A stretch of DNA of 64,000 bases from Amycolatopsis eburnea (GCF_003937945.1 NZ_RSEC01000059.1:62001-126000); one strand, 5' to 3'; numbered from the stretch's first letter, positions 34,673-42,889 are shown. Translations and numbers: made by a program. The notes: a model not told the origin generated them from the letters alone.

Positions 34673-35796
34673 GCATCCTGCCCCCGCACCGGCTCGACCT
34701 GGCCGGTCACCGGCGCCACAACGGCGTTCTGCCGTGGGTCGCCTACCACGGTGACGACGGCCGCGACCGGCTGGTGGACGCCGTCGAGGCGGCCGGACTG
34801 CGTGGCCGGGGCGGCGGTGGCTTCCCGACGGCGGTGAAGCTGCGCGCGGTCCGGGCGCGCCGCTCGATCGTCGTCGCGAACGGCTGCGAAGGCGACCCGC
34901 TCAGCCGGAAGGACGCCGCGCTGCTGACCTTGGCGCCGCACCTCGTGCTGGACGGCCTGCAGCTCGCCGCGCACGCCGTCGGCGCCACCGAAACCGTGCT
35001 GTGCGTGCACGCGGGAAGCCCGGTGCTGCCGAGCGTCACCGCGGCGCTGGCCGAGCGCGACGACCGCGTGCCGGTGCGGATCGCGGAGGTCCCGCGCCGG
35101 TACGTCGCCAGCGAGGAGAGCGCGCTCGTGCACTACCTGACGTCCGGCGACGCGCGGCCGCTCGGCAAGGAGCCGCGGCCCGCCGAGCGCGGGGTGCGCG
35201 GTCGGCCGACGCTGGTGGACAACGTCGAGACCCTGGCGCAGCTCGCTTCGGTGGTGCTACTCGGCCCGCACCACTACCGCGCAGCGCGCACGGACCTGGT
35301 CACGGTGACCGGCGCGGTGCGCAACCCGGGCGTCGTCGAGCTCCCGGCGGGACCGTCCCTGGCCGCGGTGCTGGCAGCGGCCGGCGGCGAAACCGAGCCG
35401 GTGCAGGCGGTGCTCGTCGGCGGCTACGGCGGGAACTGGACGGCCGACCTGCGGCTCGGGCTGTCCGGCATCCCGGCGGTATACGCATTGCCCGCGAGGG
35501 CGTGCGGGCTCGAGTACACGGCGAAGGTGCTGGCGTTCCTCGCGGCGGAGTCGGCCCGGCAGTGCGGCCCGTGCATGTTCGGCCTGCCGTCGATCGCGGC
35601 GGACTTCGCGGAGCTGGTGCGGGGCGGCCCGGCGGCGAGACTGGCCCACCGCCTGCCGTTGCTGAGCGGCCGCGGCGCGTGCGCCCACCCGGACGGCGCG
35701 GCCCGGCTGGCGGCGAGCGCGTTGCGCGTGTTCGGCGCGGACGTGACCACGCACCAGGCCGCGGGCCGGTGCCGGGTGCTGGAGGGAGTGGCGTGA
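34669..35796 (+). CDS. NuoF-like NAD(P)H/FMN/SLBB/Fe-S electron-input protein
   Basis: 375 residues. FMN/NAD-binding glycine loop LRGRGGGGFPTAVKL (44-58), then RYVASEESALVHYL (144-157), an SLBB segment (VTGAVRNPGVVELPAG) and a C-terminal Fe-S domain with Cys299, Cys302 (RQCGPCMFG) and Cys338 (GRGACAH). The standard NuoF pattern CxxCxxC...C has Gly at the third position here, so one ligand of the N3-type cluster is missing or replaced (Cys368 is a candidate). Overlaps its neighbours by ATGA and GTGA. It most likely oxidises NAD(P)H and feeds the diheme protein or the ferredoxin. Confidence 0.83.
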   Translation: MSILPPHRLDLAGHRRHNGVLPWVAYHGDDGRDRLVDAVEAAGLRGRGGGGFPTAVKLRAVRARRSIVVANGCEGDPLSRKDAALLTLAPHLVLDGLQLAAHAVGATETVLCVHAGSPVLPSVTAALAERDDRVPVRIAEVPRRYVASEESALVHYLTSGDARPLGKEPRPAERGVRGRPTLVDNVETLAQLASVVLLGPHHYRAARTDLVTVTGAVRNPGVVELPAGPSLAAVLAAAGGETEPVQAVLVGGYGGNWTADLRLGLSGIPAVYALPARACGLEYTAKVLAFLAAESARQCGPCMFGLPSIAADFAELVRGGPAARLAHRLPLLSGRGACAHPDGAARLAASALRVFGADVTTHQAAGRCRVLEGVA

Positions 35797-35987
35797 AGCT
35801 CTCGGTGGACCCGATCGGCTGCCGCGCGCACGGGCTGTGCGCGGACCTGCTGCCGGAGGTCGTCCGGCTGGACGAATGGGGGTACCCGGTGCTGGCGAAG
35901 GGACCGCTGCCCCCGGAACTGGCGGCAGAGGCCCGGCGCGCGGCGAACGCCTGCCCGGCATTGGCGTTGCGGCTGCGGAAGGCGTAA
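35793..35987 (+). CDS. Single-cluster ferredoxin, three-cysteine type
   Basis: 64 residues, GTG start overlapping the NuoF-like stop. Cysteines 10, 16 and 54 and His13 form the C-x2-H-x2-C...CP pattern of actinobacterial [3Fe-4S] ferredoxins, more often found beside cytochromes P450. No P450 gene is nearby, so the partner is probably the NuoF-like/diheme chain of this operon. Confidence 0.87.
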   Translation: MKLSVDPIGCRAHGLCADLLPEVVRLDEWGYPVLAKGPLPPELAAEARRAANACPALALRLRKA

Positions 35988-36028
35988 TCCGCTCGTCGGA
36001 TCACCGCCCGGTGGCTAACCTCCGCTCC

Positions 36029-36766
36029 ATGGACCACTACGACCTGCTGCGCGGCGCCCGGCTCGTCGGTGTGCTCACCGGCGCCGGGATCTCGACGGCG
36101 TCGGGCATCCCCGACTACCGCGGGCCCGACGGCGTCTGGACCCGGTCGCCGAGTGCCGTCAACGCCTTCACGCTGACGAACTTCATGGCCGATGCGGTGG
36201 TGCGCAAGGAGTTCTGGCGCAGCTACACCGGCCACGCCGCCTGGCGGGCCGAGCCGAACGCGGCGCACCGCGCGCTGGCCGACCTCGACCGCGCGGGCAC
36301 CGCCGTGCGCGTGCTCACCCAGAACGTCGACGGCCTGCACCAGCGGGCCGGGCTCGCCGCGCGCAAGGTCCTCGAGCTCCACGGCAGCATGCACACCACG
36401 CGGTGCACCCGCTGCCCGGAACGGCTCCCGACCCCCGAAGTGCTGGCGCGCGGCGAGGAAGACCCGCGGTGTTCCCGCTGCGACGGGATCCTGCAGCCCG
36501 ACATCGTCCTCTTCGGACAGACGCTGGACGCCGACGTGCTCGGCCACGCGCGCAACGTCGCGGCGGCGAGCGAGGTCTTCCTCGCCGTGGGCAGCTCGCT
36601 CCAGGTGGAGCCCGCCGCGTCGCTGTGCGCGGTGGCCGCGCAGGCCGGGGCGACGGTGGTGATCGTCAACCGCGACCCGACCCCGTACGACGAGACCGCC
36701 ACGCTCGTGCTGCGCGGCGACATCGACGTCGTGGTGCCGGAACTCTGCGCCGCCCTCGCGGCCTGA
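36029..36766 (+). CDS. NAD-dependent protein deacylase, sirtuin family
   Basis: 245 residues. NAD-binding LTGAGISTASGIPDYRGPDG (16-35), TQNVDGLH with the ribose-binding residues, catalytic His118 (LELHGSM) and a zinc site with Cys126, Cys129, Cys148 and Cys151. It lacks an evident Tyr-Arg desuccinylase signature around residues 60-75, so a deacetylase is the default, with low certainty. ATG follows the ferredoxin stop by 41 bases; cotranscription with the redox operon is possible. Confidence 0.9.
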   Translation: MDHYDLLRGARLVGVLTGAGISTASGIPDYRGPDGVWTRSPSAVNAFTLTNFMADAVVRKEFWRSYTGHAAWRAEPNAAHRALADLDRAGTAVRVLTQNVDGLHQRAGLAARKVLELHGSMHTTRCTRCPERLPTPEVLARGEEDPRCSRCDGILQPDIVLFGQTLDADVLGHARNVAAASEVFLAVGSSLQVEPAASLCAVAAQAGATVVIVNRDPTPYDETATLVLRGDIDVVVPELCAALAA

Positions 36767-36773
36767 GTGCTGG

Positions 36774-36911
36774 TCAGGCGGACGTCAGCGGCGCGGTGGC
36801 GAGTAGGTGGCTCGCCGCGACGCTGGTCCCGTCGGCGCGGACTTCGCCCGCGAACCGCGGCGCCCGGGTGGTCACCTCGGGGTGCGACGCGCCCGGGGCC
36901 GTCGGCGTTTC
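36774..36911 (-). pseudogene. Relic of a duplicated glycosyltransferase 3' end
   Basis: This 138-bp block repeats the last 46 codons of the adjacent glycosyltransferase (36912-37049), including its stop. On the minus strand it reads in frame through RFAGEVRADGTSVAASHLLA to TAPLTSA and stop, with one changed residue in that stretch. The upstream 15-20 codons have diverged. It joins head to tail to the intact gene's stop with no other sequence between. Confidence 0.85.
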
Positions 36912-38120
36912 TCAGGCGGACGTCAGCGGCGCGGTGGCGAGTAGGTGGCTCGCCGCGACGCTCGCTCCGTCGGCGCGGACTTCGCCCGCGAACCGCCGGG
37001 CCCGCTCGGCCACCTCCGGCCGCAGCGCGACCTCCAGCGCCGAAGTCAGCGCCGCAGCCGTCGGTACACCCGGTTCCGTCGCCGACCCGATGCCCAGGGA
37101 CGCAACCCGCCCGGCGAAGTAGTGCTGGTCGTACATCTGCGGCACCACCACCTGGGGCGCGCCCGCGCGCGCCGCCGCGGTCGTCGTGCCCGCGCCGCCG
37201 TGGTGGACGACCGCTGCCACGCGGCGGAACAGGGCCTGCTGGTTGACCTCGCCGACGCCGAAGCAGTCCGGGTGCTCGGCGGTCGTCGCGAGGTCGGCCC
37301 AGCCGCGGGCGATGACCGCGCGGCGGCCGTGCGCGCGGGCCGACGCCAGCATCGCGTCGGCGAGCCCGTCCGGCGCGCGCATGCTGCCGAACCCGAAGTA
37401 CACCGGTGGCTCGCCCGCGTCCAGGAACTCCGCCAGCCCGGGCGGCAGCGGCCGCTCGTCCGGCCAGAGCCACGCGCCCGTCTGGACGAGGTGGGCGTCG
37501 CCCGGCTGGGGCCACGGGGCCAGTGCCGCGTCGGCCGCCAGCCAGGGCCGGCCGGAGAACACGTGCGACGGCAGGTCCGCGACGGGTGGCTGGCCGGCCG
37601 CCGCGCGGAGCTCGTTGACGCGCCTGCCGAAGAATGTGTTCCAGCGGTCCGCGTCTTCGGCCCAAAGGTCGCGGTTTTCCGCCTTTCCGGGCGACCGCCA
37701 CGGCATCGGCGGCGGCGCGTGCAGATCCGACGGCAGGGTGATCGGGCAGAAACCCGCGTACACGTAGGCGGCGCCGCGCCGCTCGGCGATCGAGCGGGCG
37801 GCGAACTGCAGGGCACCGGCGGCGACCAGGACGTCGCAGCCCTCCGCCGCCGCGCCGATCGTCTCGAACTGGGTAGTCACGGTGTCCTCGGCCGCCTTGC
37901 GGATCTGGTCCGGCGTCGGCGGAACCCGGTGCGCCGCAGCGGTTCCGCGCAGGCTCGGGCCGATCGGCACGACGTCGAAACCGAGTTCGTCGAGCCGGTC
38001 GCGGAAGTCGGGCGGCACGCACAGCCGGACGTCCTGCCCGAGCGCTCTCAGCTCCGAGGCCAGCGCCACCACCGGCTGCACCTCGCCCCGCGAGCCGATC
38101 GTGGACAGCAGCACACGCAT
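36912..38120 (-). CDS. Glycopeptide-type (GT1) glycosyltransferase
   Basis: 402 residues. The N-terminus RVLLSTIGSRGEVQPVVALA and the loop VRLCVPPDFRDRLDELGF closely follow the vancomycin-group transferases GtfA-E. The nucleotide-sugar site is in VVHHGGAGTTTAAARAGAPQ with VVPQMYDQHYFAGRV downstream. GT1 enzymes of this type move a sugar from a nucleotide donor to an aglycone. No peptide synthetase or deoxysugar genes are in the window, so it is not part of a visible antibiotic cluster. Tailoring or self-protective glucosylation is possible. Confidence 0.87.
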   Translation of the reverse strand: MRVLLSTIGSRGEVQPVVALASELRALGQDVRLCVPPDFRDRLDELGFDVVPIGPSLRGTAAAHRVPPTPDQIRKAAEDTVTTQFETIGAAAEGCDVLVAAGALQFAARSIAERRGAAYVYAGFCPITLPSDLHAPPPMPWRSPGKAENRDLWAEDADRWNTFFGRRVNELRAAAGQPPVADLPSHVFSGRPWLAADAALAPWPQPGDAHLVQTGAWLWPDERPLPPGLAEFLDAGEPPVYFGFGSMRAPDGLADAMLASARAHGRRAVIARGWADLATTAEHPDCFGVGEVNQQALFRRVAAVVHHGGAGTTTAAARAGAPQVVVPQMYDQHYFAGRVASLGIGSATEPGVPTAAALTSALEVALRPEVAERARRFAGEVRADGASVAASHLLATAPLTSA

Positions 38121-38369
38121 GGAGAATTCCCCTCATCGGAAAATGGTGAGCCCGAATTGTGAACCCCTGCCCGGGCCTTGCCGCAAGCCCCGGGGTGCGC
38201 TATACAGTGAAATGGGGAGAGGGACCGCGTGTCCTCTTCGACTCCCGATCGTGCTGCTTCCGGTGTGCTCTCCCGGTCCGCTCAGCCTGCCTGACCCGGG
38301 GTCCTGACGTAACCTTTGATGACCGAACCCGGACCCGGTGAGGAAAAACCCGGTCGGCAGGAGGTCAGG

Positions 38370-38693
38370 ATGACACTTCGCAGCGTTCTCCTCGGAGACG
38401 AGGTCATCTTGTCCGTCGACGGGGTCTTCGACGGCGGTTTGGCCCCCACCTACCACCAGGCGGTCGAAGACGCCTTCGCCGCGCAGGTCCGCCGGGTGGT
38501 CGTCGACCTCGTGCAGGCGACGGCGGTCGACGGCGGCGGCATCGCGGTCCTGGCCGCGACGGCGGCGGGCTGCGCCGCCCGCGAGACCCAGCTGATCATC
38601 GCGATGCCGCGCGGCGTCGAAGCCGTCATCACCGATCCCGCCCAGGTCAGGCTGCTCCTGCGCAGCTTCGAGCCCTGGCAGGACGCGGGTTAG
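38370..38693 (+). CDS. STAS-domain protein (anti-sigma antagonist-like) lacking the phospho-serine
   Basis: 107 residues from the ATG at 38370, chosen for CAGGAGGTC upstream; an in-frame ATG near 38319 lacks a ribosome site. The fold matches STAS: VILSVDGVFDGGLAPTYHQA, RRVVVDLVQATAVDGGGIAVL. The phosphorylated Ser of the usual D-S-S/T-G motif is replaced (AVDGGGI), so control by an anti-sigma kinase is unlikely. A lone STAS gene with no kinase neighbour. Confidence 0.75.
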   Translation: MTLRSVLLGDEVILSVDGVFDGGLAPTYHQAVEDAFAAQVRRVVVDLVQATAVDGGGIAVLAATAAGCAARETQLIIAMPRGVEAVITDPAQVRLLLRSFEPWQDAG

Positions 38694-38998
38694 CGGACCC
38701 GGACGGTGAGCCGGAAGCGGCGCAGCTCGCTCTCCGGCGCCCACGGCCGCGCGTGCCGGGCCACGAGCGTCGTCTCACCCGGTGCGTCCGCGTGCAGGAC
38801 GAACCGGTGCTCGCCGGTGCCGCCGGCCCGGTCCGCCACCGGGTGGAGGGTCTCTTCGACCACTCGCAGCGGCGGTTCCGGGCCGTCGAGCACCCACTGG
38901 TAGCCGGTGCCCGCGTTCTCGGGCAGCCGCAGCTCCAGCCGTTCGCCGGGCGCGACGTCCGCCGCCGCGCCGTCGGCTTCGAGCGTGATCACCCGCAC
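38690..38998 (-). CDS. Chagasin-like cysteine protease inhibitor (family I42)
   Basis: 102 residues, GTG start 4 bases after the previous stop. All three wedge loops of the chagasin fold can be matched: ENAGTGYQW (28-33, cf. NPTTGY), RAGGTGEH (58-65, cf. GxGG) and ARPW (85-87, cf. RPF/W). The family blocks papain-like proteases by occupying the active-site cleft. It is the third gene of an operon whose first gene is a papain-like protease, so the pair is almost certainly enzyme and inhibitor. No signal peptide, so it acts in the cytoplasm or leaves by an unknown route. Confidence 0.85.
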   Translation of the reverse strand: MRVITLEADGAAADVAPGERLELRLPENAGTGYQWVLDGPEPPLRVVEETLHPVADRAGGTGEHRFVLHADAPGETTLVARHARPWAPESELRRFRLTVRVR

Positions 38999-39002
38999 GG
39001 GT

Positions 39003-39416
39003 TCACCAGAGGTAGATCTCGTGGATCCGGCCGTCGGTGGCCTCCGGGTAGGTGACCGAGCCGGCGAGTTTCGCCGACGTGGCGAGCATCAACAGCGCTT
39101 CGTGCACGCTGTCGCTGTTCGTCGCGAGGCGCTTCCAGCCGACGCCGTCGACGAAGGCGTACCCGTTGCGGTCGGCGTTGTTCGTCCAGAGGGCGAGCAC
39201 CTTCTTGTTCGACTGCCAGGCCGCGGCGGTGGTCACCGGGGCGGCGGCCTGCGGGGCACCCGGCGGGCTCAGCACGGGTTCGACGGCCGGCTCGGCGGTG
39301 ACGGTGGCCGTCGCCGCGTGCAGCTGGTCGGGGGTGAGGGGCTGGGGCGCGTTGTCCGGGCTGGCGGCGGGGGCCACTGCCGCCGGAGCGCTGGACGGGC
39401 TGGTCGATGCGGCCAT
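39003..39416 (-). CDS. Standalone paralogue of the protease C-terminal domain
   Basis: 137 residues. Residues 1 to about 65 are Ala/Pro/Thr-rich and disordered. Residues 70-137 align with the last 67 residues of the neighbouring protease: VLALWTNNADRNGYAF against VLGLWSNDQDRNTWAY, then GW-x2-LA, AK and a final I-x-E-x-Y-aromatic. No known family is recognised. It sits between protease (9-base gap) and inhibitor (4-base gap). It may compete for the protease domain's partner, carry the inhibitor to its target, or be a second cargo. Confidence 0.8.
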   Translation of the reverse strand: MAASTSPSSAPAAVAPAASPDNAPQPLTPDQLHAATATVTAEPAVEPVLSPPGAPQAAAPVTTAAAWQSNKKVLALWTNNADRNGYAFVDGVGWKRLATNSDSVHEALLMLATSAKLAGSVTYPEATDGRIHEIYLW

Positions 39417-39425
39417 CGCGGGCTC

Positions 39426-40556
39426 CTAGAAGACGTAGGTTTCGATGATCGTGCCGTTGTTGTTGAACGCGTTGACCGGACGGCCACCCTGCTTCGCGGC
39501 GATCAGCTCGATCAGCATCGCCTTGTTGATCACCTCGTCGTCGGCGGCCAGGTGCAGCCAGCCCATGTTCTGCAGGTACGCCCAGGTGTTGCGGTCCTGG
39601 TCGTTGCTCCACAGGCCGAGCACCGACGTCGAGCCGGTCCACGAGCGCAGGTTCACCGCGCCGACCTGCTCGACCTGCCAGGTCTCGATGCCGCACTCGC
39701 CGTAGGCGATCCGGAAGAAGCCGCCGTCGCCCCAGTTGGCGCTCCAGCTGTTCTTCGCGATCCAGCAGCCCTGGGTGTCGTCGTAGCCGACGAGCGTCAC
39801 GCAGTGGCCGCCGGCGAGCGAGCCGGTGACGTGCCGGTAGACACCGGTCTTGTAGGAGAAGAAGTCCTGGTACACCAGGAAGCACGCGACGAGCGCGCCG
39901 CGCGCGGCCAGCTGTTCCTTCATCGCCGCGGGGTTGCCGGTCAGCGCCGCGTACGACGGCGTGGTCGCGAGCCGGTTCGGCCAGTCGGCGTTCAGCTTGG
40001 CCCCGGTGCGGTTGCGCGGGCTGTACGGGAAGTAGTCCTCGTAGGTGATGCCGACGTCGTGGCAGAACTTCAGCGCGCGCTCGGGCATCCAGCCGGTGTC
40101 GCACGTCGCGCCGTCGTTCGCGCCGTGGGTGTAGAACAGGTGCGCTTCGGAGAGGTCGAGCTGCAGGCCGGGCTGCCCGCGGGTGAACGCGGCGACCGTC
40201 TCGATCGTGGCGGCGGTGCCGAAGGCGACGCAGGAACCGCAATCGCCCTGGTCCTTCACCGGCGTGACGTAGTTGCCGCCGCCGGCGTTGCGGCTGTCGA
40301 ACTGCGCGGCGGCGCCGGCCCCGGAAACGGCGGTGGCGCGGGCGGCTTCACCCTGGGCGAGGGACTTCGCCGTCGATTCGAGTTCCCGCCGTTCGGCTTC
40401 CGGCGGGAGGGGAACTCCCAGCCGGTGGCGGCGCTGGTCTTCTTCCAGGATGGTCATGGAGTTCTCGCCCGTGACCCAGGGATGGCCCTGGGCGGCGAGT
40501 TCGGTGCGGACCCGGTCGAGGTCGACCGGTGACGCGGGGCTTCCGGGATCGGCCAT
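39426..40556 (-). CDS. Papain-like (C1) cysteine protease with a novel C-terminal domain
   Basis: 376 residues. Residues 1-85 are a charged propeptide-like region with no signal peptide. The catalytic domain has Gln103 and Cys109 (KDQGDCGSCVAF), His251 (GGHCVTLVGY) and Asn269 (AKNSWSANWGDGG), i.e. a complete papain triad. The usual Trp after the catalytic Cys is Val. Residues about 310-376 form a small domain repeated in the next gene (VLGLWSNDQDRNTWAY). Absence of a Sec signal suggests cytoplasmic zymogen storage or non-classical export. First gene of a three-gene operon with its paralogue domain and a chagasin-like inhibitor. Confidence 0.9.
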   Translation of the reverse strand: MADPGSPASPVDLDRVRTELAAQGHPWVTGENSMTILEEDQRRHRLGVPLPPEAERRELESTAKSLAQGEAARATAVSGAGAAAQFDSRNAGGGNYVTPVKDQGDCGSCVAFGTAATIETVAAFTRGQPGLQLDLSEAHLFYTHGANDGATCDTGWMPERALKFCHDVGITYEDYFPYSPRNRTGAKLNADWPNRLATTPSYAALTGNPAAMKEQLAARGALVACFLVYQDFFSYKTGVYRHVTGSLAGGHCVTLVGYDDTQGCWIAKNSWSANWGDGGFFRIAYGECGIETWQVEQVGAVNLRSWTGSTSVLGLWSNDQDRNTWAYLQNMGWLHLAADDEVINKAMLIELIAAKQGGRPVNAFNNNGTIIETYVF

Positions 40557-40694
40557 GATGACTCCCCAATCTTCGACGCCTCACGCGGCGGTGGCCGTGC
40601 CCGATCGGTTGTACTCCGGCCGCGGTGGCGGCCACCAGAGCGGTCATCCTTTTGCCGAGGAGCAGTTTTGTGGCGACCGGAAAAAGGGGAGTGG

Positions 40695-40985
40695 TCAAGA
40701 AATCTCGACCCGGTCGCCGTTTTCCGAAACCCGTTCCCGGGCGATCAGTTCTTCGGCGAAGATGGCGTCGACCGTCCGGCTCGCGGTCCGCAGTTTCGCG
40801 ACGCCCGCGCCGAGCGGCACGAGCACGGCGAGCGCTGCCGGCGGCCAGACCATCCCGGCGATGATCAGGGCCAAGGCTGCGAAGACCGCCCCGGCGGCGA
40901 CCCGGTGCCACGCGGGACGGGGCTTGGCGTGCCGTCCGCGCGCGGTGGGGGAAACGGGCCGCGCGAGGGCAGCGTGGACACTCAT
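40695..40985 (-). CDS. Small hypothetical two-pass membrane protein
   Basis: 96 residues. A basic N-terminus (GRHAKPRPAWHR) is followed by two adjacent hydrophobic segments (VAAGAVFAALALIIAGMVW and AALAVLVPLGAGVAKL) and an acidic tail (DAIFAEELIARERVSENGD). No recognised domain. Upstream of the protease operon in the same direction with a 138-base gap, so it is probably separate. Confidence 0.6.
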   Translation of the reverse strand: MSVHAALARPVSPTARGRHAKPRPAWHRVAAGAVFAALALIIAGMVWPPAALAVLVPLGAGVAKLRTASRTVDAIFAEELIARERVSENGDRVEIS

Positions 40986-41200
40986 CCAGACCTCCGGAAT
41001 TTCGTGGAACCGCCCGGGACGGGGATTCCCGGCGGTGGTGCGCGCTCGTTCGGCACACGGGGTGTGTCGAGGTCGGCGGCCTTCCGGTTACCGGTCGTTA
41101 TTGCTTCGAGTCCGAATTCGGGAAAGGTGGCCCGCCGTTGTTTCGGACGCTTTTCCGCGCCAGGGCCGTTCGGCCCGGATCCGCGCGCCGGAGGTCCCGC

Positions 41201-42859
41201 TCAGGCGTTGTCGCGCCCGCCGGGCCCCTTGCCCTTGCCCCGGGTTTCGCCCTTGCCGGTCTTGCCCGGCTTGGTCGTGGGCGGCGCGGCGGGGGTGGCG
41301 GTCCCCTGGGTGACGACGGCGGGTTCGAGCGAGGGCGAGGTGACCGGCGGCGGCTGCGGATCGGGCGTCCCCCGATCGGCGAGCGGCGCGGAGGTGGCGG
41401 ACGACGACGTGGTCGTCGGCGCGGGCGGCTGGGCGGGGGTCGTGGTGGTCCCGGTGTCCTCGCCGGTGAGCAGGGTGACGGCCAGAACGGCGGCGACGAC
41501 CACGGCGAGCGCCCCGGCCACGGCCATCCGGCGGCGGCGGGCGGGCCGGGGGTCGGCGGGGGGAGCGGCGAGGGGGGCGGTCTTGCGGGGTGCGGAGCCG
41601 TCGGTGCCGTGGGCCGCCTCGGCGGCTGAGGCGGAGCCTCGCCGGGTGCTGCTCGCGGGCGCGTGCGCCGAGAGGTACTCGGCGGCCGGAGCCGAGCGGT
41701 GGCCGGTGGGGGTGGCGCCGCTGCCGTGGAGTGCCGCGTCGGCCGTGGCCGGGCGGTGGCCGGCTCGGGTGGCGTCGCCCGGATGGCCGCGGTGGGCTGC
41801 CTCGGCGGCGATCGTGGCGTGGCCGGTGGGGGTGGCGCCGCGAGGGTGGTCGCTGTCGTGGGCGCCCGCGGTCGGGTACGCCGAGCGGTCACCAGCCGCC
41901 GGAAGGTGCTCCACCGCCTCCAGCCGGCGCCGCCACAACGGACGGCGTACCAGCGTGGTCACCGGCGCCGGGGCGTACAGCAGCCGCCGCACCTCCTCCG
42001 CCGTCGGGCGGTCGGCCGGGTCGCGGCGGGTCATGCGGCGCAGGGTGTGGGCCAGCGAGCTGGGTACGTCGTCCGGGATGCGTGGGGGACGGTTGAGCCG
42101 GGCCATCGCCGCCTCGACCAGCGTGCCCGCGTACTCGCGCTCGCCCGTCAGGCACTCGAGAAGGATCAGCCCCAGTGCGTACACGTCCGCCGGGGGCCCC
42201 GCGGGCTCGCCGCTGACCTGTTCCGGGGCCAGGTACGCCGCCGTGCCCGGGACGACGCCCGTGCTCGTGATGTGCGTCGTGTCCAGGATGTGCGCGATGC
42301 CGAAGTCGCCGATCAGCGGGCCGGCCGCGGACAGGAACACGTTGGCCGGCTTCAGGTCGCGGTGGACGACGCGGTGGGCGTGGACGTGCGCCAAAGCCTC
42401 GGCGAGGCCGTCCGCCAGCGCCGTCACCTCCGCCGCCGGCATCGGGCCGCCGAGGAGGCGCTCCGCCAGGTTTTCGCCCTCGACCAGCTGCATCACCAGG
42501 TACGTGCGGCCGTTCTCGCTCCCGCTGTCGAGCAGCGCCACCACGCCGGGGTGGCTGATGCCCGCCTGGATGGTCGTCTCGCGCAGCCGTCGCCGCTGGT
42601 CCAGCGGCAGCGCGTCGCGGTCGTAGATCTTGACGGCGACCTCGCGGTCCAGCCGGACGTCGTAGGCCCGGTAGACGCGGGCCGTGCCGCCGCTGCCGAT
42701 CAGCCTGCCGACCTCGTAGCGGCCGGCCAGCAGGCCCGGCGGCCGTTCGTCGTCCGGCTCCCGGCGCGGGCTGGTGGGGAAATCACCCAGCACGTAGCGA
42801 GCGCACGTGACGTCGTCGCCCGCCGTCGGGCGCCCCGTTCTCCCGGCTTCGTCGGCCAC
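41201..42859 (-). CDS. Transmembrane Ser/Thr protein kinase (PknB-like)
   Basis: 552 residues from a GTG. The Hanks-type kinase domain spans about 47-310: glycine loop GSGGTARVY, Lys77 (VAVKIY), HRDLKPANV (166-174), DFG (185-187), APEQVSG. An Ala/His-rich linker with repeated ATPTGH units (310-430) leads to one membrane segment (MAVAGALAVVVAAVLAVTLL) and a Thr/Pro/Gly-rich outside tail ending GKGKGPGGRDNA. No PASTA repeats, so the sensor part is unusual and disordered. It has an N-terminal extension of about 45 residues before the kinase core. Confidence 0.9.
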   Translation of the reverse strand: MADEAGRTGRPTAGDDVTCARYVLGDFPTSPRREPDDERPPGLLAGRYEVGRLIGSGGTARVYRAYDVRLDREVAVKIYDRDALPLDQRRRLRETTIQAGISHPGVVALLDSGSENGRTYLVMQLVEGENLAERLLGGPMPAAEVTALADGLAEALAHVHAHRVVHRDLKPANVFLSAAGPLIGDFGIAHILDTTHITSTGVVPGTAAYLAPEQVSGEPAGPPADVYALGLILLECLTGEREYAGTLVEAAMARLNRPPRIPDDVPSSLAHTLRRMTRRDPADRPTAEEVRRLLYAPAPVTTLVRRPLWRRRLEAVEHLPAAGDRSAYPTAGAHDSDHPRGATPTGHATIAAEAAHRGHPGDATRAGHRPATADAALHGSGATPTGHRSAPAAEYLSAHAPASSTRRGSASAAEAAHGTDGSAPRKTAPLAAPPADPRPARRRRMAVAGALAVVVAAVLAVTLLTGEDTGTTTTPAQPPAPTTTSSSATSAPLADRGTPDPQPPPVTSPSLEPAVVTQGTATPAAPPTTKPGKTGKGETRGKGKGPGGRDNA

Positions 42860-42873
42860 GGGCGGCAGGTACC

Positions 42874-42889
42874 CCGTTCACGTGAACGG
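42874..42889. promoter_or_regulatory. Perfect 16-bp palindrome between kinase and DUF6069 genes
   Basis: CCGTTCACGTGAACGG lies 15 bases upstream of the kinase GTG in a 128-base divergent gap. Position suits an operator for the kinase gene. The TTCACGTGAA core is shared with the repeats at 2985-3037. Confidence 0.5.

Noticed and set aside
36912..38120. Start of a glycopeptide antibiotic cluster
   Set aside because: No NRPS, P450, halogenase or deoxysugar genes flank the glycosyltransferase.
41600..41930. Repeated ATPTGH units in the kinase linker as a functional repeat domain
   Set aside because: Only two good copies within a low-complexity Ala/His/Gly linker; best explained as disordered sequence.
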